Numbered from the stretch's first letter, positions 1-9,335 are shown. The stretch is DNA of 64,000 nt from Janthinobacterium agaricidamnosum (GCF_003667705.1 NZ_CP033019.1:1550001-1614000); one strand, 5' to 3'. Numbers and translations: made by a program. The notes: generated by a model not told the origin, from the sequence alone.

Positions 1-351
1 GGCATCGATCTGGGCGCCAGGCGCGGCACGCCCGTGCATGCGGCGGCCGACGGCATCGCCAGCGTCAGCGAAGATGCGCGCCTCGGCAAGGTCGTGCGCA
101 TCGACCATGGCGGCGGCGTCGAGTCGCTGTATGCCCATCTCGACCGGGTCACGCTCACGACCGGCATGGCCGTCACGGCGGGGCAGGCCATCGGCACCGT
201 GGGCGCCACCGGCCTGGCGACGGGGCCGCATCTGCATTTCGAGGTGATCCGCGACGGGCGCTTGCAGGACCCGCAACAGTGGCTGGCCGGTCTCGATGCC
301 AACGCCACCGCGCGCGCCCTGCGCACGCGCAAGGAGCAGTTCGGCCATTAG
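1..351 (+). CDS. M23 family metallopeptidase, C-terminal part (cut by window start)
   Basis: The reading frame is open from the first base and ends at TAG 349-351, so only the last 116 codons are present. They carry the LytM/M23 signature: a GIDLGARRGTPV segment with the zinc-ligand Asp, an AADGIAS strand, and HLHFEV with the HxH motif near codons 77-79. M23 enzymes cleave peptide cross-links of peptidoglycan in the periplasm, or act as degenerate activators of amidases. Here the visible ligands are intact; the first zinc His should lie upstream of the window. N-terminal targeting or LysM domains cannot be seen. Confidence 0.85.
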   Translation, partial: GIDLGARRGTPVHAAADGIASVSEDARLGKVVRIDHGGGVESLYAHLDRVTLTTGMAVTAGQAIGTVGATGLATGPHLHFEVIRDGRLQDPQQWLAGLDANATARALRTRKEQFGH

Positions 352-425
352 CGTGAGCTGGCCGCTGGTCGGGTGAGCGCGGGAACGCGCAAGCCGACAC
401 CACCACAACCCTTTCAGGATTCTCC

Positions 426-2570
426 ATGCGATTGAGTATTGTATTGTGCAGCTTCGTGCTGCCGTTGACGGCGCACGTCCGTGCCGAAGACATTCTCCCT
501 TCCGTGACGGTCCATGCCGGTAAAGTGGAGCAGCGCCGCAACGACACCGTCGCCGCCATCGTCGTCGGCCACGATGAATTGATACGCCAGGGCGACCGCG
601 TGCTGTCCGACGCCCTGAAGCGCCTGCCCGGCATTTCCATCGGCGGGCCGTCCGGCGCGGCTGCGGGCGCCGCTGGCGGGCAAATCCAGATGCGTGGCCT
701 GGGCCAGGGCTATACCTTGATCATGCTCGATGGCGTGCCCGTGGCGCCCGGCTTTTCGCTCGACGCGCTGGACCCGGAACTGGTCGAGCGCGTGGAAATC
801 ATGCGCGCCGCCACGGCAGAATTTTCCACCCAGGCGATCGCCGGTTCCATCAACATCGTGCTGAAAAAGTCGGGCGGGCGGCGCGAACGCACGTTCAAGC
901 TGGGCGCGTCCGCCAGCCATGGCATGCCCGCCGGCAGCGCCACCGTGCAGTGGTCGGACAAGGATGGGCGCCGGTCGTACGCGCTGGCCGGCACGCTCAG
1001 CCATACGGGACGCGAAGCGCTGCTCGACGAGTGGAGCCGCGAATTCGACACAGCGGGCGCGCCCACGGTGGTGCGCCACGTGCCGCTCACCGAGCGCGTG
1101 ACGAGCGACGCCATCGAACTGGCGCCCCGCGTGCAATGGGCGCTGGCGGGGGAGGGCAGCCTGGCCTGGCAAAGCCTGGTCAACGTGCGCCGCCTGGCCA
1201 GCCGCCGCCATGCACAGGAAACGGCTTACCTGGGCGGCACGACCGCCTATCCAGAGAACCAGGCCCATTTCAACCAGGACAGCAGCACCGTGCGCAGCGA
1301 CCTGCACTGGCTGCGCAAGCTCGACCATGGCGCCAGTCTCGACGTGAAGCTGGGCGCCAGCATCAATCACCGCGCCAATGATTATCAGTTCCTGGGCCGC
1401 GGCGCGGCGCCGGGACAGGGCATCACGCGCCTGGTCGATTCGGGCCTGGACGAGGTGGGCGTGCAGGCGAGCGGCACCTACCGCCGCGCGCTGGGCGAGC
1501 ACCACACGTTGGCGGCGGGCTGGGATGCCGGGCACCGGCGGCGCACGGATTTTCGCCGCGAACGCCAGCTGGAGCCGGGCGGGCGGCCCGTGCTCAGGGA
1601 CGAAGACTATGCGGCCACGGTGCGGCGCCTGGCACTGTTCGCGCAGGATGAATGGGAACTGTCCGCGCATTGGTCGCTGTACCTGGGCTTGCGCTGGGAA
1701 AGCTGGCGCACGGCCAGCGCCACGGGCGGCGGCGAGCCGGTCGACGTGCGCGCGCAGGTATGGAGTCCCTTGCTGCAAAGCCTGTGGAAGTCCGGCGGCA
1801 AGCAGCAGGTGCGCCTGGCCGTTACGCGCACCTACAAGGCGCCGCAGATTTTCGAGCTGATCCCGCGCCCGTACACGGTCGACAATGGCAACAGCCCCAC
1901 GAATCCCGACACCCAGGGCAATCCGGCGCTGCGCCCGGAGCTGGCGTGGGGCCTCGATGCCGCCTATGAATACTATCCGGGCGCGGGCGCCATGCTGGGC
2001 GCCAGCGCCTCGCTGCGGCGCATCAGCGACGTGATGCTGGAGCGCCTGTACCAGGACAACGGGCGCTGGGTGAGCACGCCCGTCAACCATGGCCATGCCG
2101 GCGTGCGCTCGATCGCGCTGGAAGCGAAGCTGCCCTTGACGGCGCTGTGGGCGGGCGCTCCCGCGCTGGACTTGCGGGCCAACGTGGCGCGCAACTGGTC
2201 GAGGCTCGATGCCGTGCCCGGCCCCGATAGCCGCCTCGACAGCCAATTGCCGTGGAGCGCCAACGTGGGAGGGGACTACCAGCTGGCCCGCCTGCCCCTG
2301 AGCCTGGGCGTCGACCTGAATTACCAGGCGGGCGGGCGCTCGCGCGAGTCCGGCCAGCTGCTGGCCTGGCAGGGCGGCAAGCGCGAACTCGATATGTACG
2401 CGCTATGGAAAGTCAGCGACAGGCTGCGCCTGCGCCTGTCGGGCGCCAACCTGCTGGGGCAGGATTACCGCACGCGCAGCCTGTATGCGGATGGCGCGCG
2501 CAGCCTGCTGCGCACGGTCGATACGGGCAGCTACCGCACCTGGCGGCTGATGCTCGAGGGAACCCTGTAG
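426..2570 (+). CDS. TonB-dependent outer-membrane receptor
   Basis: The 714-residue protein has a Sec signal peptide (about residues 1-20, ending HVRA). A plug domain covers about 25-150: a run ending VLSDALKRLPGIS, then QIQMRGLGQGYTLIMLDGVP and GSINIVLKKSGG. The rest is beta-barrel. The length fits the family. Such receptors import siderophores, cobalamin or other ligands using TonB energy. The substrate cannot be told: no Fur box or partner transporter is obvious, and the neighbours are an M23 peptidase and a hydrolase pair. ATG 426 has an AGGA about 7 bases upstream. The gene converges on a small minus-strand gene only 15 bases away. Confidence 0.9.
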   Translation: MRLSIVLCSFVLPLTAHVRAEDILPSVTVHAGKVEQRRNDTVAAIVVGHDELIRQGDRVLSDALKRLPGISIGGPSGAAAGAAGGQIQMRGLGQGYTLIMLDGVPVAPGFSLDALDPELVERVEIMRAATAEFSTQAIAGSINIVLKKSGGRRERTFKLGASASHGMPAGSATVQWSDKDGRRSYALAGTLSHTGREALLDEWSREFDTAGAPTVVRHVPLTERVTSDAIELAPRVQWALAGEGSLAWQSLVNVRRLASRRHAQETAYLGGTTAYPENQAHFNQDSSTVRSDLHWLRKLDHGASLDVKLGASINHRANDYQFLGRGAAPGQGITRLVDSGLDEVGVQASGTYRRALGEHHTLAAGWDAGHRRRTDFRRERQLEPGGRPVLRDEDYAATVRRLALFAQDEWELSAHWSLYLGLRWESWRTASATGGGEPVDVRAQVWSPLLQSLWKSGGKQQVRLAVTRTYKAPQIFELIPRPYTVDNGNSPTNPDTQGNPALRPELAWGLDAAYEYYPGAGAMLGASASLRRISDVMLERLYQDNGRWVSTPVNHGHAGVRSIALEAKLPLTALWAGAPALDLRANVARNWSRLDAVPGPDSRLDSQLPWSANVGGDYQLARLPLSLGVDLNYQAGGRSRESGQLLAWQGGKRELDMYALWKVSDRLRLRLSGANLLGQDYRTRSLYADGARSLLRTVDTGSYRTWRLMLEGTL

Positions 2571-2585
2571 CCAGCTGTAGCCAGC

Positions 2586-2840
2586 CTAGTCGTCGATCTC
2601 GTCGACGGTGTAGCTGACGCCCTGCGCCTCGAGGTAGCCGCGCACGGCGTCCAGGCCGTGCCACGGGTCGGGGCGCAGGTGCTGGCATATATACAGGCCG
2701 GCGTCCGTCAGCCTGGCGTCGGTGTCGGGCATGGCGGCGCCGGTTACGCGCGGCGCCTGCGGCAGTGCCGCCAGCAGCTGTTCGAGGTGCTGGCGCTGGC
2801 GCGGCGCCAGGCTGGCCGCGATCCTGAATTCAAATCCCAT
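2586..2840 (-). CDS. small hypothetical protein (84 aa)
   Basis: I do not recognise this family. The frame is supported by a strong Shine-Dalgarno (AAGGAG, 6 bases before ATG 2838-2840) and by a compact protein with no transmembrane segment. It has an alpha-rich first half (RQRQHLEQLLAALPQAP) and an acidic end (YTVDEIDD). It is divergent from the isochorismatase-family gene across an AT-rich 218-base gap, so its promoter probably lies within 2841-3058. Function unknown. Confidence 0.6.
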   Translation of the reverse strand: MGFEFRIAASLAPRQRQHLEQLLAALPQAPRVTGAAMPDTDARLTDAGLYICQHLRPDPWHGLDAVRGYLEAQGVSYTVDEIDD

Positions 2841-3058
2841 GTTTTCTCCTTGATTGACAGGCCGCCGCAGCGGCTATTTTTCATTATCGAAAAAATTGCA
2901 CATATCTTGGCATTCTTTCCGTTTTTGTTTTCAAAGTATCTCGTCCATACTGCATAGCACTGGCCCGGCACACACAGCGTGACGCAAGGGCAGGAGCAGA
3001 AATGCCGTACAAGGACCTCTCTTTTTTATATTCAATTATTTTCACTAAGGAAAACATC

Positions 3059-3712
3059 ATGCCTATCGCCACCGCCCAAGCCGCCCACAAACTGCTGACT
3101 CCAAACGATCATACCCTGATCATGATCGACCACCAGTCGCAGATGGCGTTCGCCACCCGTTCGATCGACCTGGCCTTGCTGCGCAACAATGCGGCCCTGG
3201 TGGCCAAGGCGGCGGCGCAATTCAAGGTGCCGACGATTCTGACGACGGTGGCCGCCAAATCGTTCTCCGGCCCTATTTTTGACGAGATCCAGTCCGTCTT
3301 CCCCGAGCAGGCGCCGATCGACCGCACCAGCATGAATACCTGGGAAGACGCGCGCATCGCCGACAAGGTCAATGGCTACGGCAAGGGCAAGATCGTGCTG
3401 GCCGGCCTGTGGACATCCGTCTGCATCGTGGGCCCTGCGCTGTCGGCGCTGGAGCAGGGCTTCGAGGTGTACGTGATCGCCGACGCCAGCGGCGACGTCT
3501 CCGACGAAGCCCATGCGATGGCCATGCAGCGCATGATACAGGCGGGCGCGCAGCCCATGACGTCCGTGCAATACCTGCTGGAACTGCAGCGCGACTGGGC
3601 CCGCGGCGAGACCTACAACGAGACGGTGGCGACGGCCGTGGCGCACGGCGGCGGCTATGGCCTGGGCTTGATCTACGCCAAATCCATGTTCAACGCCAGC
3701 GAAGGCCATTGA
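3059..3712 (+). CDS. isochorismatase-like cysteine hydrolase (YcaC-type)
   Basis: The 217-residue protein belongs to the isochorismatase fold. The strand-1 Asp is in LIMIDHQSQMAF (D24) and the nucleophile Cys is in LWTSVCIVGPAL (about C122). Lys candidates lie between them. The closest pattern is the YcaC/hydrolase branch acting on amide or ester bonds; the substrate is unknown. ATG 3059 was chosen because AAGG lies about 7 bases upstream; an in-frame ATG at 3002 would add 19 hydrophobic, non-conserved residues. The downstream amidohydrolase follows after 67 bases, probably in one operon, which suggests sequential hydrolysis of one compound. Confidence 0.85.
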   Translation: MPIATAQAAHKLLTPNDHTLIMIDHQSQMAFATRSIDLALLRNNAALVAKAAAQFKVPTILTTVAAKSFSGPIFDEIQSVFPEQAPIDRTSMNTWEDARIADKVNGYGKGKIVLAGLWTSVCIVGPALSALEQGFEVYVIADASGDVSDEAHAMAMQRMIQAGAQPMTSVQYLLELQRDWARGETYNETVATAVAHGGGYGLGLIYAKSMFNASEGH

Positions 3713-3779
3713 TTTTTCACTGACTCCGGCTCTGCCGCCCGCCGGCGGGGCCGTGTTTTCACCTGATCCGGGAGTTCCC

Positions 3780-5630
3780 ATGCACGCAAACACGATCTTG
3801 CTCAATGGCCGTTTCCACACGGTCGACAGGACGCAGCCGCTGGCGTCCGCCGTCGCCATCGCCGATGGCAAATTCCTCGCCGTGGGCGACGTCGAAGACG
3901 TGATCCGTCATCGTGGTCCCGCCACGCAGCTGATCGACCTGGCTGGCCGCACGGTGATTCCCGGCCTGAACGACTCGCACCTGCACCTGATCCGCGGCGG
4001 CTTGAACTACAACCTGGAACTGCGTTGGGAAGGCGTGCCCTCGCTGGCCGACGCCCTGCGCATGTTGAAGGAACAAGCCTTGCGCACGCCGAACCCGCAA
4101 TGGGTGCGCGTGGTGGGCGGCTGGACGGAATTCCAGTTCGCGGAAAAGCGCATGCCCACGCTCGATGAGATCAATGCAGCTGCGCCCGACACGCCCGTTT
4201 TCATCCTGCACCTGTACGACCGCGCCTTGCTCAACCGCGCGGCCCTGCGCGCCGTCGGCTACGATAAAAATACGCCGAACCCGCCCGGCGGCGAGATCGT
4301 GCGCGATGCATCGGGCAATCCCACGGGCTTGCTGATCGCCCGGCCGAACGCCATGATCCTGTATGCGACCCTGGCGAAAGGCCCCAAGCTGCCGCTGGAA
4401 TTGCAGGTGAACTCCACGCGCCAGTTCATGCGCGAACTCAATCGCTTGGGGCTGACCAGCGCCATCGACGCGGGCGGCGGCTTCCAGAATTATCCGGAAG
4501 ACTACGCGGTCGTCGACGAGCTGGCGCAAAAGGAGCAGCTGACCATCCGCATCGCCTACAACCTGTTCACGCAAAACAAGGGCGCGGAATTGCAGGACTT
4601 CCAGAAGTGGACGGGCATGGTGAAACCCGGCGATGGCACGGATTACTATCGCCACAACGGCGCCGGCGAAATGCTGGTGTTTTCCGCCGCCGACTTCGAG
4701 GATTTCCTCGAACCGCGCCCCGAGCTGGCGGCCGGCATGGAGGATGAGCTGGAAAAGGTCGTGCGCCACCTGGTCGAACAGCGCTGGCCGTTCCGCCTGC
4801 ATGCCACCTATGACGAATCGATCGGCCGCATGCTCGACGTGTTTGAAAAGGTCAACCGCGACACGCCGTTCGGCGGCCTGCACTGGCTGTTCGACCACGC
4901 GGAAACCATCAGCCCGAAAAATATCGACCGCGTGAAAGCGCTGGGCGGCGGCCTGGCCATCCAGCACCGCATGGCCTTCCAGGGCGAGTATTTCGTCGAG
5001 CGCTATGGTGCCGAGGCGGCCAAGGCCACGCCGCCCGTGCAGCGCATGCTCGACGCGGGCGTGCCCGTCGGCGGCGGCACGGATGCGACCAGGGTGGCCA
5101 GCTACAACCCGTGGACGGCGCTGTACTGGCTGGTATCGGGGCGCACCGTGGGCGGCCTGGCCCTGACGGATGCGGCGGGCAGGTTGCCGCGCGACACGGC
5201 GCTGGAACTGTGGACGGCGGGCAGCGCCTGGTTTTCCAGCGAGCAAGGCAAGAAGGGGCGCATCCGCGAGGGCATGCTGGCCGACCTGGCCGTGCTGTCG
5301 GCCGATTACTTTACGGTGCCGGAAGAGGCGATCAAGTCCATCGAATCCGTGCTGACCATGGTGGGCGGCAAGGTCGTCTACGGCCAGGCGGAATTCACGA
5401 CCCTGGCGCCGCCGCCCATTCCCGTGCTGCCCGAGTGGTCGCCCGTGCGCACGGTGCCCGGTCATTACCGGCCCGCGGCCAGGCCGGCGCAAGCCATGCT
5501 GCCGCACCAGTGCGCGGGCGCCTGCGGCGTGCATGCGCATGCGCACGACTGGGCGCGCAAGTCGGCCGTGCCGATCAGTGACTTTTCCGGCTTCTGGGGC
5601 ACCTTGGGCTGCAGCTGTTTCGCCTTCTAG
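3780..5630 (+). CDS. YtcJ-type amidohydrolase (amidohydrolase family 3)
   Basis: The 616-residue metal-dependent hydrolase carries the N-terminal metal motif DSHLHL (about residues 64-69), FRLHATYDES and HWLFDHAE further on, and GGGTDATR near the C-terminal metal Asp. The family removes or opens amide bonds; the substrate is not inferable. ATG 3780 (GGGAG upstream) is preferred to GTG 3753, which only adds nine residues. It probably shares a transcript with the preceding cysteine hydrolase. Unusual: after the family core the last ~42 residues form a Cys/His-rich tail (HQC, GAC, VHAHAH, GCSC) that could bind metal. A leftward Tad gene ends 15 bases after its stop. Confidence 0.85.
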   Translation: MHANTILLNGRFHTVDRTQPLASAVAIADGKFLAVGDVEDVIRHRGPATQLIDLAGRTVIPGLNDSHLHLIRGGLNYNLELRWEGVPSLADALRMLKEQALRTPNPQWVRVVGGWTEFQFAEKRMPTLDEINAAAPDTPVFILHLYDRALLNRAALRAVGYDKNTPNPPGGEIVRDASGNPTGLLIARPNAMILYATLAKGPKLPLELQVNSTRQFMRELNRLGLTSAIDAGGGFQNYPEDYAVVDELAQKEQLTIRIAYNLFTQNKGAELQDFQKWTGMVKPGDGTDYYRHNGAGEMLVFSAADFEDFLEPRPELAAGMEDELEKVVRHLVEQRWPFRLHATYDESIGRMLDVFEKVNRDTPFGGLHWLFDHAETISPKNIDRVKALGGGLAIQHRMAFQGEYFVERYGAEAAKATPPVQRMLDAGVPVGGGTDATRVASYNPWTALYWLVSGRTVGGLALTDAAGRLPRDTALELWTAGSAWFSSEQGKKGRIREGMLADLAVLSADYFTVPEEAIKSIESVLTMVGGKVVYGQAEFTTLAPPPIPVLPEWSPVRTVPGHYRPAARPAQAMLPHQCAGACGVHAHAHDWARKSAVPISDFSGFWGTLGCSCFAF

Positions 5631-5644
5631 AGGGCGGCCTGGCC

Positions 5645-6985
5645 TTATTTGGAAATGCGCAGGATGGCCGAGGCGAGCCGCGTGAAACATGGGCTCAGCT
5701 CGCTTTCGGTGGCCGCATAGCAGTACAGGCCCACGGGTTCGGCCGGCTTGCGGCAAGCCGCTTTTGCATCGGTGGTATTGGCCAGGCAGCGCAGCAAGTC
5801 TTCGCCCAGCTCGTTGTCCGGCCCTTCCTTGGCCTTCAGCGAGGCGCCCATGCCCAGGGTAAAGACAAAAATGCCCTCCTGGCGCGCTTTTGCCGCCATC
5901 GCCTCGACCAGGTTGCGCGAGGCGCGGTGCACATTCGTCCATTGCGCTTGCGCCGTTGCGGTGGAAGCGGTCACGACGCGGGGCGTATTGGTGACGATGG
6001 GAAACTCGCGCAGCGCCGCGTCATTATTCGCGTTATACCATGCGGGAAGTCCGGTGATCTGACTGGCGGCGCAATCGCCGTATTGGAGCGAGTCGCTCAC
6101 TTTCATCCTGTACAGGCCCGCCAATGCCGGGTTTTGCAGTTTCGGAAAGGTGGCGAGGCCGCCTGCGTCCTTGCATTTGTTGTCCTTGTTGGGGAAGTAC
6201 GCGGAAAACGCCGCTGGCGAGCCATCGGAAAAAAACACGATGACGCGCAGGCTGGAGCGGTTGACCTGCGCGATGTCGTTCAGCTGTTTGCGCGCCTGGA
6301 ACATGCCGGCGGAAGAATTGGTGCCGCCGACAAACGAGAATTGATCGATCTTTCCATTTTTCATGGTCATGCTGTCGCGGTCGAAACCGCGCTCGACCTG
6401 CCTGATCGGGATATCGATTTGCGCTTCCGAAGCGAAATGCAGCAAGCCGACCCGGTCGACCGTGGAATTGAATTTGTTCAGGAAGGACTTGCCTGCCGCC
6501 CGCACGGCGTCCGCATTGTTTTCCAGCGAACGCGACGTGTCCATCACCAGCACCATGTCCAGGTCCTTGCGGATGGTTTGCGCGCTGGCGGACACGTTCA
6601 GGGTCTTGAAACCGAGTACGCCCATCAGCGAGACGGGCAGCGAGGCGGTGGCCGAGACGTCGATGGTGACGGTACCCCTGTCGAACACCACGCCGACGGG
6701 ATCGAGGACCGGCGTTGAGAGCAGGAAGTTGTCCGGATAATTGATGTCGAAAAACTCCCTGGCCGCCTGGCGCGCGCTGTCCCGCTGTTCCGCTTCCGAA
6801 TTGCCCGCGGTAATGCCGCGCGCCGCCGCCAGGCTGGCCGCGTCGACGGCCGCATTGAGCTTGGCCTTGACGAAGTAGCCGAGGGCGGAATCGACGGCCA
6901 GGCCCACCGAGGCGATCAGGACGACGGCCGACAGCGCCACCATGATCAGCACTTGGCCGCCTTGCCGCTTGTGTGGAATGCGCAT
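5645..6985 (-). CDS. tadG: TadG-like protein: Tad N-domain plus von Willebrand A domain
   Basis: The 446-residue protein starts at ATG 6983-6985 (MRIPHKRQGGQVLIMVALSA). Its hydrophobic helix (about residues 10-32) resembles the putative Flp pilus assembly TadE/G-like N domain. The VWA domain begins near MVLVMDTSRSLENNAD with an intact DxSxS MIDAS, and contains the insert VIVFFSDGSP. TadG proteins sit in the envelope and belong to the pseudopilin-like subunits of the Tad system. The start overlaps the previous gene's stop as TGATG, so translation is probably coupled. The frame stays open far upstream, but that part is only a shadow of the neighbouring gene. Confidence 0.82.
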   Translation of the reverse strand: MRIPHKRQGGQVLIMVALSAVVLIASVGLAVDSALGYFVKAKLNAAVDAASLAAARGITAGNSEAEQRDSARQAAREFFDINYPDNFLLSTPVLDPVGVVFDRGTVTIDVSATASLPVSLMGVLGFKTLNVSASAQTIRKDLDMVLVMDTSRSLENNADAVRAAGKSFLNKFNSTVDRVGLLHFASEAQIDIPIRQVERGFDRDSMTMKNGKIDQFSFVGGTNSSAGMFQARKQLNDIAQVNRSSLRVIVFFSDGSPAAFSAYFPNKDNKCKDAGGLATFPKLQNPALAGLYRMKVSDSLQYGDCAASQITGLPAWYNANNDAALREFPIVTNTPRVVTASTATAQAQWTNVHRASRNLVEAMAAKARQEGIFVFTLGMGASLKAKEGPDNELGEDLLRCLANTTDAKAACRKPAEPVGLYCYAATESELSPCFTRLASAILRISK

Positions 6986-7590
6986 CAGAATACCGTCATC
7001 GAAGTGAGGTTGGGGCCCAGCACGGGCGTCGTGCTGTTGCCAAAGTTCAGGGTGCCGAACAGCATGTCGAAATCGTAGAACGTTTCCACGGCGTAGATCA
7101 GTTCGCCATCGGCCAGCTGGTTCTGCATCAATGCCACCGTGGGGGCATGCTCGTCCTTGGCGATGCCGGTGCACGTGCCGTTGCTCCAGCTGCCGCATTG
7201 CCATACCTGGCTGGCGGGCAGGTAGCCGCTGGCCCTGGCGCCGGCATCCCAGCGGTATTGTTCCAGCACGATATTGCGCAAGCCGTTCTTTGCCGTGTAG
7301 CCCATGATCTTGGTGATGTAGATCATGCCGCGCTTGTTCATGTCCAGCGGCGGCGTGCTGGCGGCCAGCGCATTCATGATGGCCTGGCCCGAGCCGCTCA
7401 GGTCGGACGTGGAGCGCGAGGCCAGGTTGGCGCCTTCGCGGCTGATGTTGAGCAGGATGGTCTTGGCCTGGATGGCACGCGACAGGTCGGCCAGCATGAA
7501 CAGCAGCAGCGCCAGCAGCGGCAGAACGATGGCAAATTCCACGGCGGCGATGCCGCGCGCGGCGCGCGGCGCAGGAGGGCGGGCGCGCAT
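6985..7590 (-). CDS. TadE/TadF-like minor pilin
   Basis: This 201-residue protein begins with a short basic leader and the TadE-like hydrophobic helix (RGIAAVEFAIVLPLLALLLF, Glu at position +5 relative to the G/I junction). A periplasmic domain with one Cys pair follows. TadE/TadF are pseudopilins processed by the Tad prepilin peptidase and needed for pilus assembly. ATG 7590 overlaps the tadE stop (TGATG); GTG 7593 is an alternative one codon earlier. It is the middle gene of a three-gene leftward operon with coupled starts. Confidence 0.8.
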   Translation of the reverse strand: MRARPPAPRAARGIAAVEFAIVLPLLALLLFMLADLSRAIQAKTILLNISREGANLASRSTSDLSGSGQAIMNALAASTPPLDMNKRGMIYITKIMGYTAKNGLRNIVLEQYRWDAGARASGYLPASQVWQCGSWSNGTCTGIAKDEHAPTVALMQNQLADGELIYAVETFYDFDMLFGTLNFGNSTTPVLGPNLTSMTVF

Positions 7591-8078
7591 CACAGGCCGC
7601 CAAAGCTTTCATTGCGCATGGTGGCGGCCACCACGAAATGCGCCTGGCCGTCGCGGAACAGGGCCCGGATCATCGGCGTGGCAAACGCCCAGCGGCAATC
7701 GACGGAGATGACGACGATATCGCCGGCCTGGCCGAACATGGCGGCGCCGACCGCATCGCTGCCGTTGACGGAGATCACGGGGCTGACCTTGTCATACATG
7801 CCCATGGAGCTGTCGCGTATTTTTTGTATCACGGCCTGGTAGCGCTGCTGGTTGGCGCTGTCGGGGTCGAGGTCTTTGGCCCCCGTGACGGCATAGCGCG
7901 CGCCTTCGCGCACCGCGTGCTGCATGGTCATATTGGCAAAATACGCCATGCTCAATTCAATGATGCCGATTATCAGCATGAGAAACACCGGCGTTATCAG
8001 GGCCAATTCCAGCAAGGTGGCGCCGCCCTGTCCGCTTTGCTTGCGGAATATAGGGGAATCGGCCTGTTTTAAACGCAT
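7590..8078 (-). CDS. tadE: TadE-like minor pilin
   Basis: The 162-residue protein carries the TadE motif GGATLLELALITPVFLMLIIGI. The processing Glu lies in the helix, followed by the typical MTMQHAVREGARYAVTG segment of TadE-like domains. The gene heads the leftward arm of the Tad locus. Its function is that of a pseudopilin in Flp pilus biogenesis. No good Shine-Dalgarno precedes ATG 8078. The promoter should lie within the 558-base gap to the response regulator, which is AT-rich nearest this gene. Confidence 0.82.
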   Translation of the reverse strand: MRLKQADSPIFRKQSGQGGATLLELALITPVFLMLIIGIIELSMAYFANMTMQHAVREGARYAVTGAKDLDPDSANQQRYQAVIQKIRDSSMGMYDKVSPVISVNGSDAVGAAMFGQAGDIVVISVDCRWAFATPMIRALFRDGQAHFVVAATMRNESFGGL

Positions 8079-8636
8079 GGGATTAATCCGGTTAGGTGCC
8101 GCGATGAAGAATGTCGAGCGGATGGTATTACGCCATTTGACTGGCGATTATTCTATATCGATTTTCAAGGGCATGTCTTCCCATTAAATTATTACAGGTC
8201 AAGATAATCGTAATTAAGCGCCTTATTTCAAGTGTGCGGCCCCCGTCCCTACAGGGCCGGGAGTAATATGCGCGGGTATGAAAACAGGCTTGGTGTCAGG
8301 ATTGTCCTGCGTGCAGGCAAAGACTTGTTTTGCAAGGTGATGCAATAAAAATGCTGCAATGTAAGCAACAGCAGCGATGGCAGCAGCGATGGCGCGCCGG
8401 CGGTGCGCCCGCCCTGGCCGCGCTGTCCATCCATCGGCACTCGCCCGGCGTGCGGCGACCGCTGGCGTGGGTCACGCACCGCGTTTGCGCGTGCCGGCCC
8501 AAGGCCTCTTCCTTCGTGCCCCCATGACTTCCTCCCCTGCGCGCGGCAACAGAGGCGCGCGCGGGCGAGGCTGGCAATCCGATTCGGATCAACAACATTC
8601 CCCGAAGGGAATGGGTTACACGTTAAGAGGTAAAGC
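8079..8636. other. gap between the two Tad arms, no supported gene
   Basis: This 558-base stretch separates leftward tadE from the rightward LuxR-type regulator. Roughly 8100-8260 is AT-rich and should hold the leftward promoter. 8350-8580 is GC-rich and open in several frames, but those frames have no ribosome binding site, run into the regulator gene in other frames, or encode low-complexity Arg/Ala. The only clear translation signal is GAGG at 8627-8630 for the regulator. I see no hairpin with a T-run. Confidence 0.5.
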
Positions 8637-9329
8637 ATGTCAACAAAAAATGTCATACGCGTCATGCTGGTGTCGGACCACAAAACCTGGCTGTGGGGCC
8701 TGGAGCAGCTGCTCGCCGGCGCCCAGCCGGCAATGCAGGTGGTGGCCAGCGCCACCGAGATCGACGGCGCGCTGCTGCTGGCCCGGACCCTGTGTCCCGA
8801 CGTCATCGTGCTTGACGCCGATCTGGGCTGCGGCGGCGCCTGCGCCATCGATTATCTGCCGCAGCTGCTCGGCAATGGCGTCTCGCGCGTATTGCTGTTC
8901 AGCGGCACGCAGGACCAGGCCGAGTGCGGACGCGCCGTGCGCAGCGGTGTGCGTGCGGTGGTGGGCAAGGAGACGCCCGTCAAGCAAATGGTCGACGCCA
9001 TCGCCCGCCTGCATCAGGGCGAGTTGTGCCTGGCTCCGGCGCTGCTCGACAGCATGCTGGGGGTGCTCAACAAGCCGGAAGCGGCACCCGATCCGGAAGA
9101 GCAGCGGATCGCCAGGCTGACGCTGAAGGAGCGCAAGATCGTTGCCATGATGGTGGAGGGAAATGGCGCGCTGAACCGTGCAATAGCCCAGCGCGCTTTT
9201 ATCTCGGAGCAAACCTTGCGTAATCATCTGACATCGATCTACAGCAAGCTCGATGTCACCAACCGCCTGGAATTATATGTGTACGCCACCCGCAACCGGC
9301 TGGCCGAGTCCCTGCCTGCGGAGGGATAG
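8637..9329 (+). CDS. LuxR/NarL-family response regulator (Tad locus)
   Basis: The 230-residue protein has an N-terminal receiver domain (VMLVSDHKTW; phospho-acceptor Asp in VIVLDADLG; LLFSGT; Lys in VVGKETP) and a C-terminal LuxR helix-turn-helix (LTLKERKIVAMMVEG, then EQTLRNHLTSIYSKLDVTNRLEL). Only one acidic residue is seen in the first acidic pocket. ATG 8637 has GAGG 6 bases upstream. No histidine kinase lies next to it. Its position between the arms of the Tad locus suggests it controls pilus gene expression; that is inference. Confidence 0.85.
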   Translation: MSTKNVIRVMLVSDHKTWLWGLEQLLAGAQPAMQVVASATEIDGALLLARTLCPDVIVLDADLGCGGACAIDYLPQLLGNGVSRVLLFSGTQDQAECGRAVRSGVRAVVGKETPVKQMVDAIARLHQGELCLAPALLDSMLGVLNKPEAAPDPEEQRIARLTLKERKIVAMMVEGNGALNRAIAQRAFISEQTLRNHLTSIYSKLDVTNRLELYVYATRNRLAESLPAEG

Positions 9330-9335
9330 TACATA

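Noticed and set aside
414..2246. 610-codon minus-strand frame opposite the TonB-dependent receptor
   Set aside because: Antisense shadow; no start signal and no family pattern.
8249..9120. Several 100-250 codon frames in and around the gap before the LuxR-type regulator
   Set aside because: They lack ribosome sites, overlap the regulator out of frame, and encode Arg/Ala/Pro-rich text.
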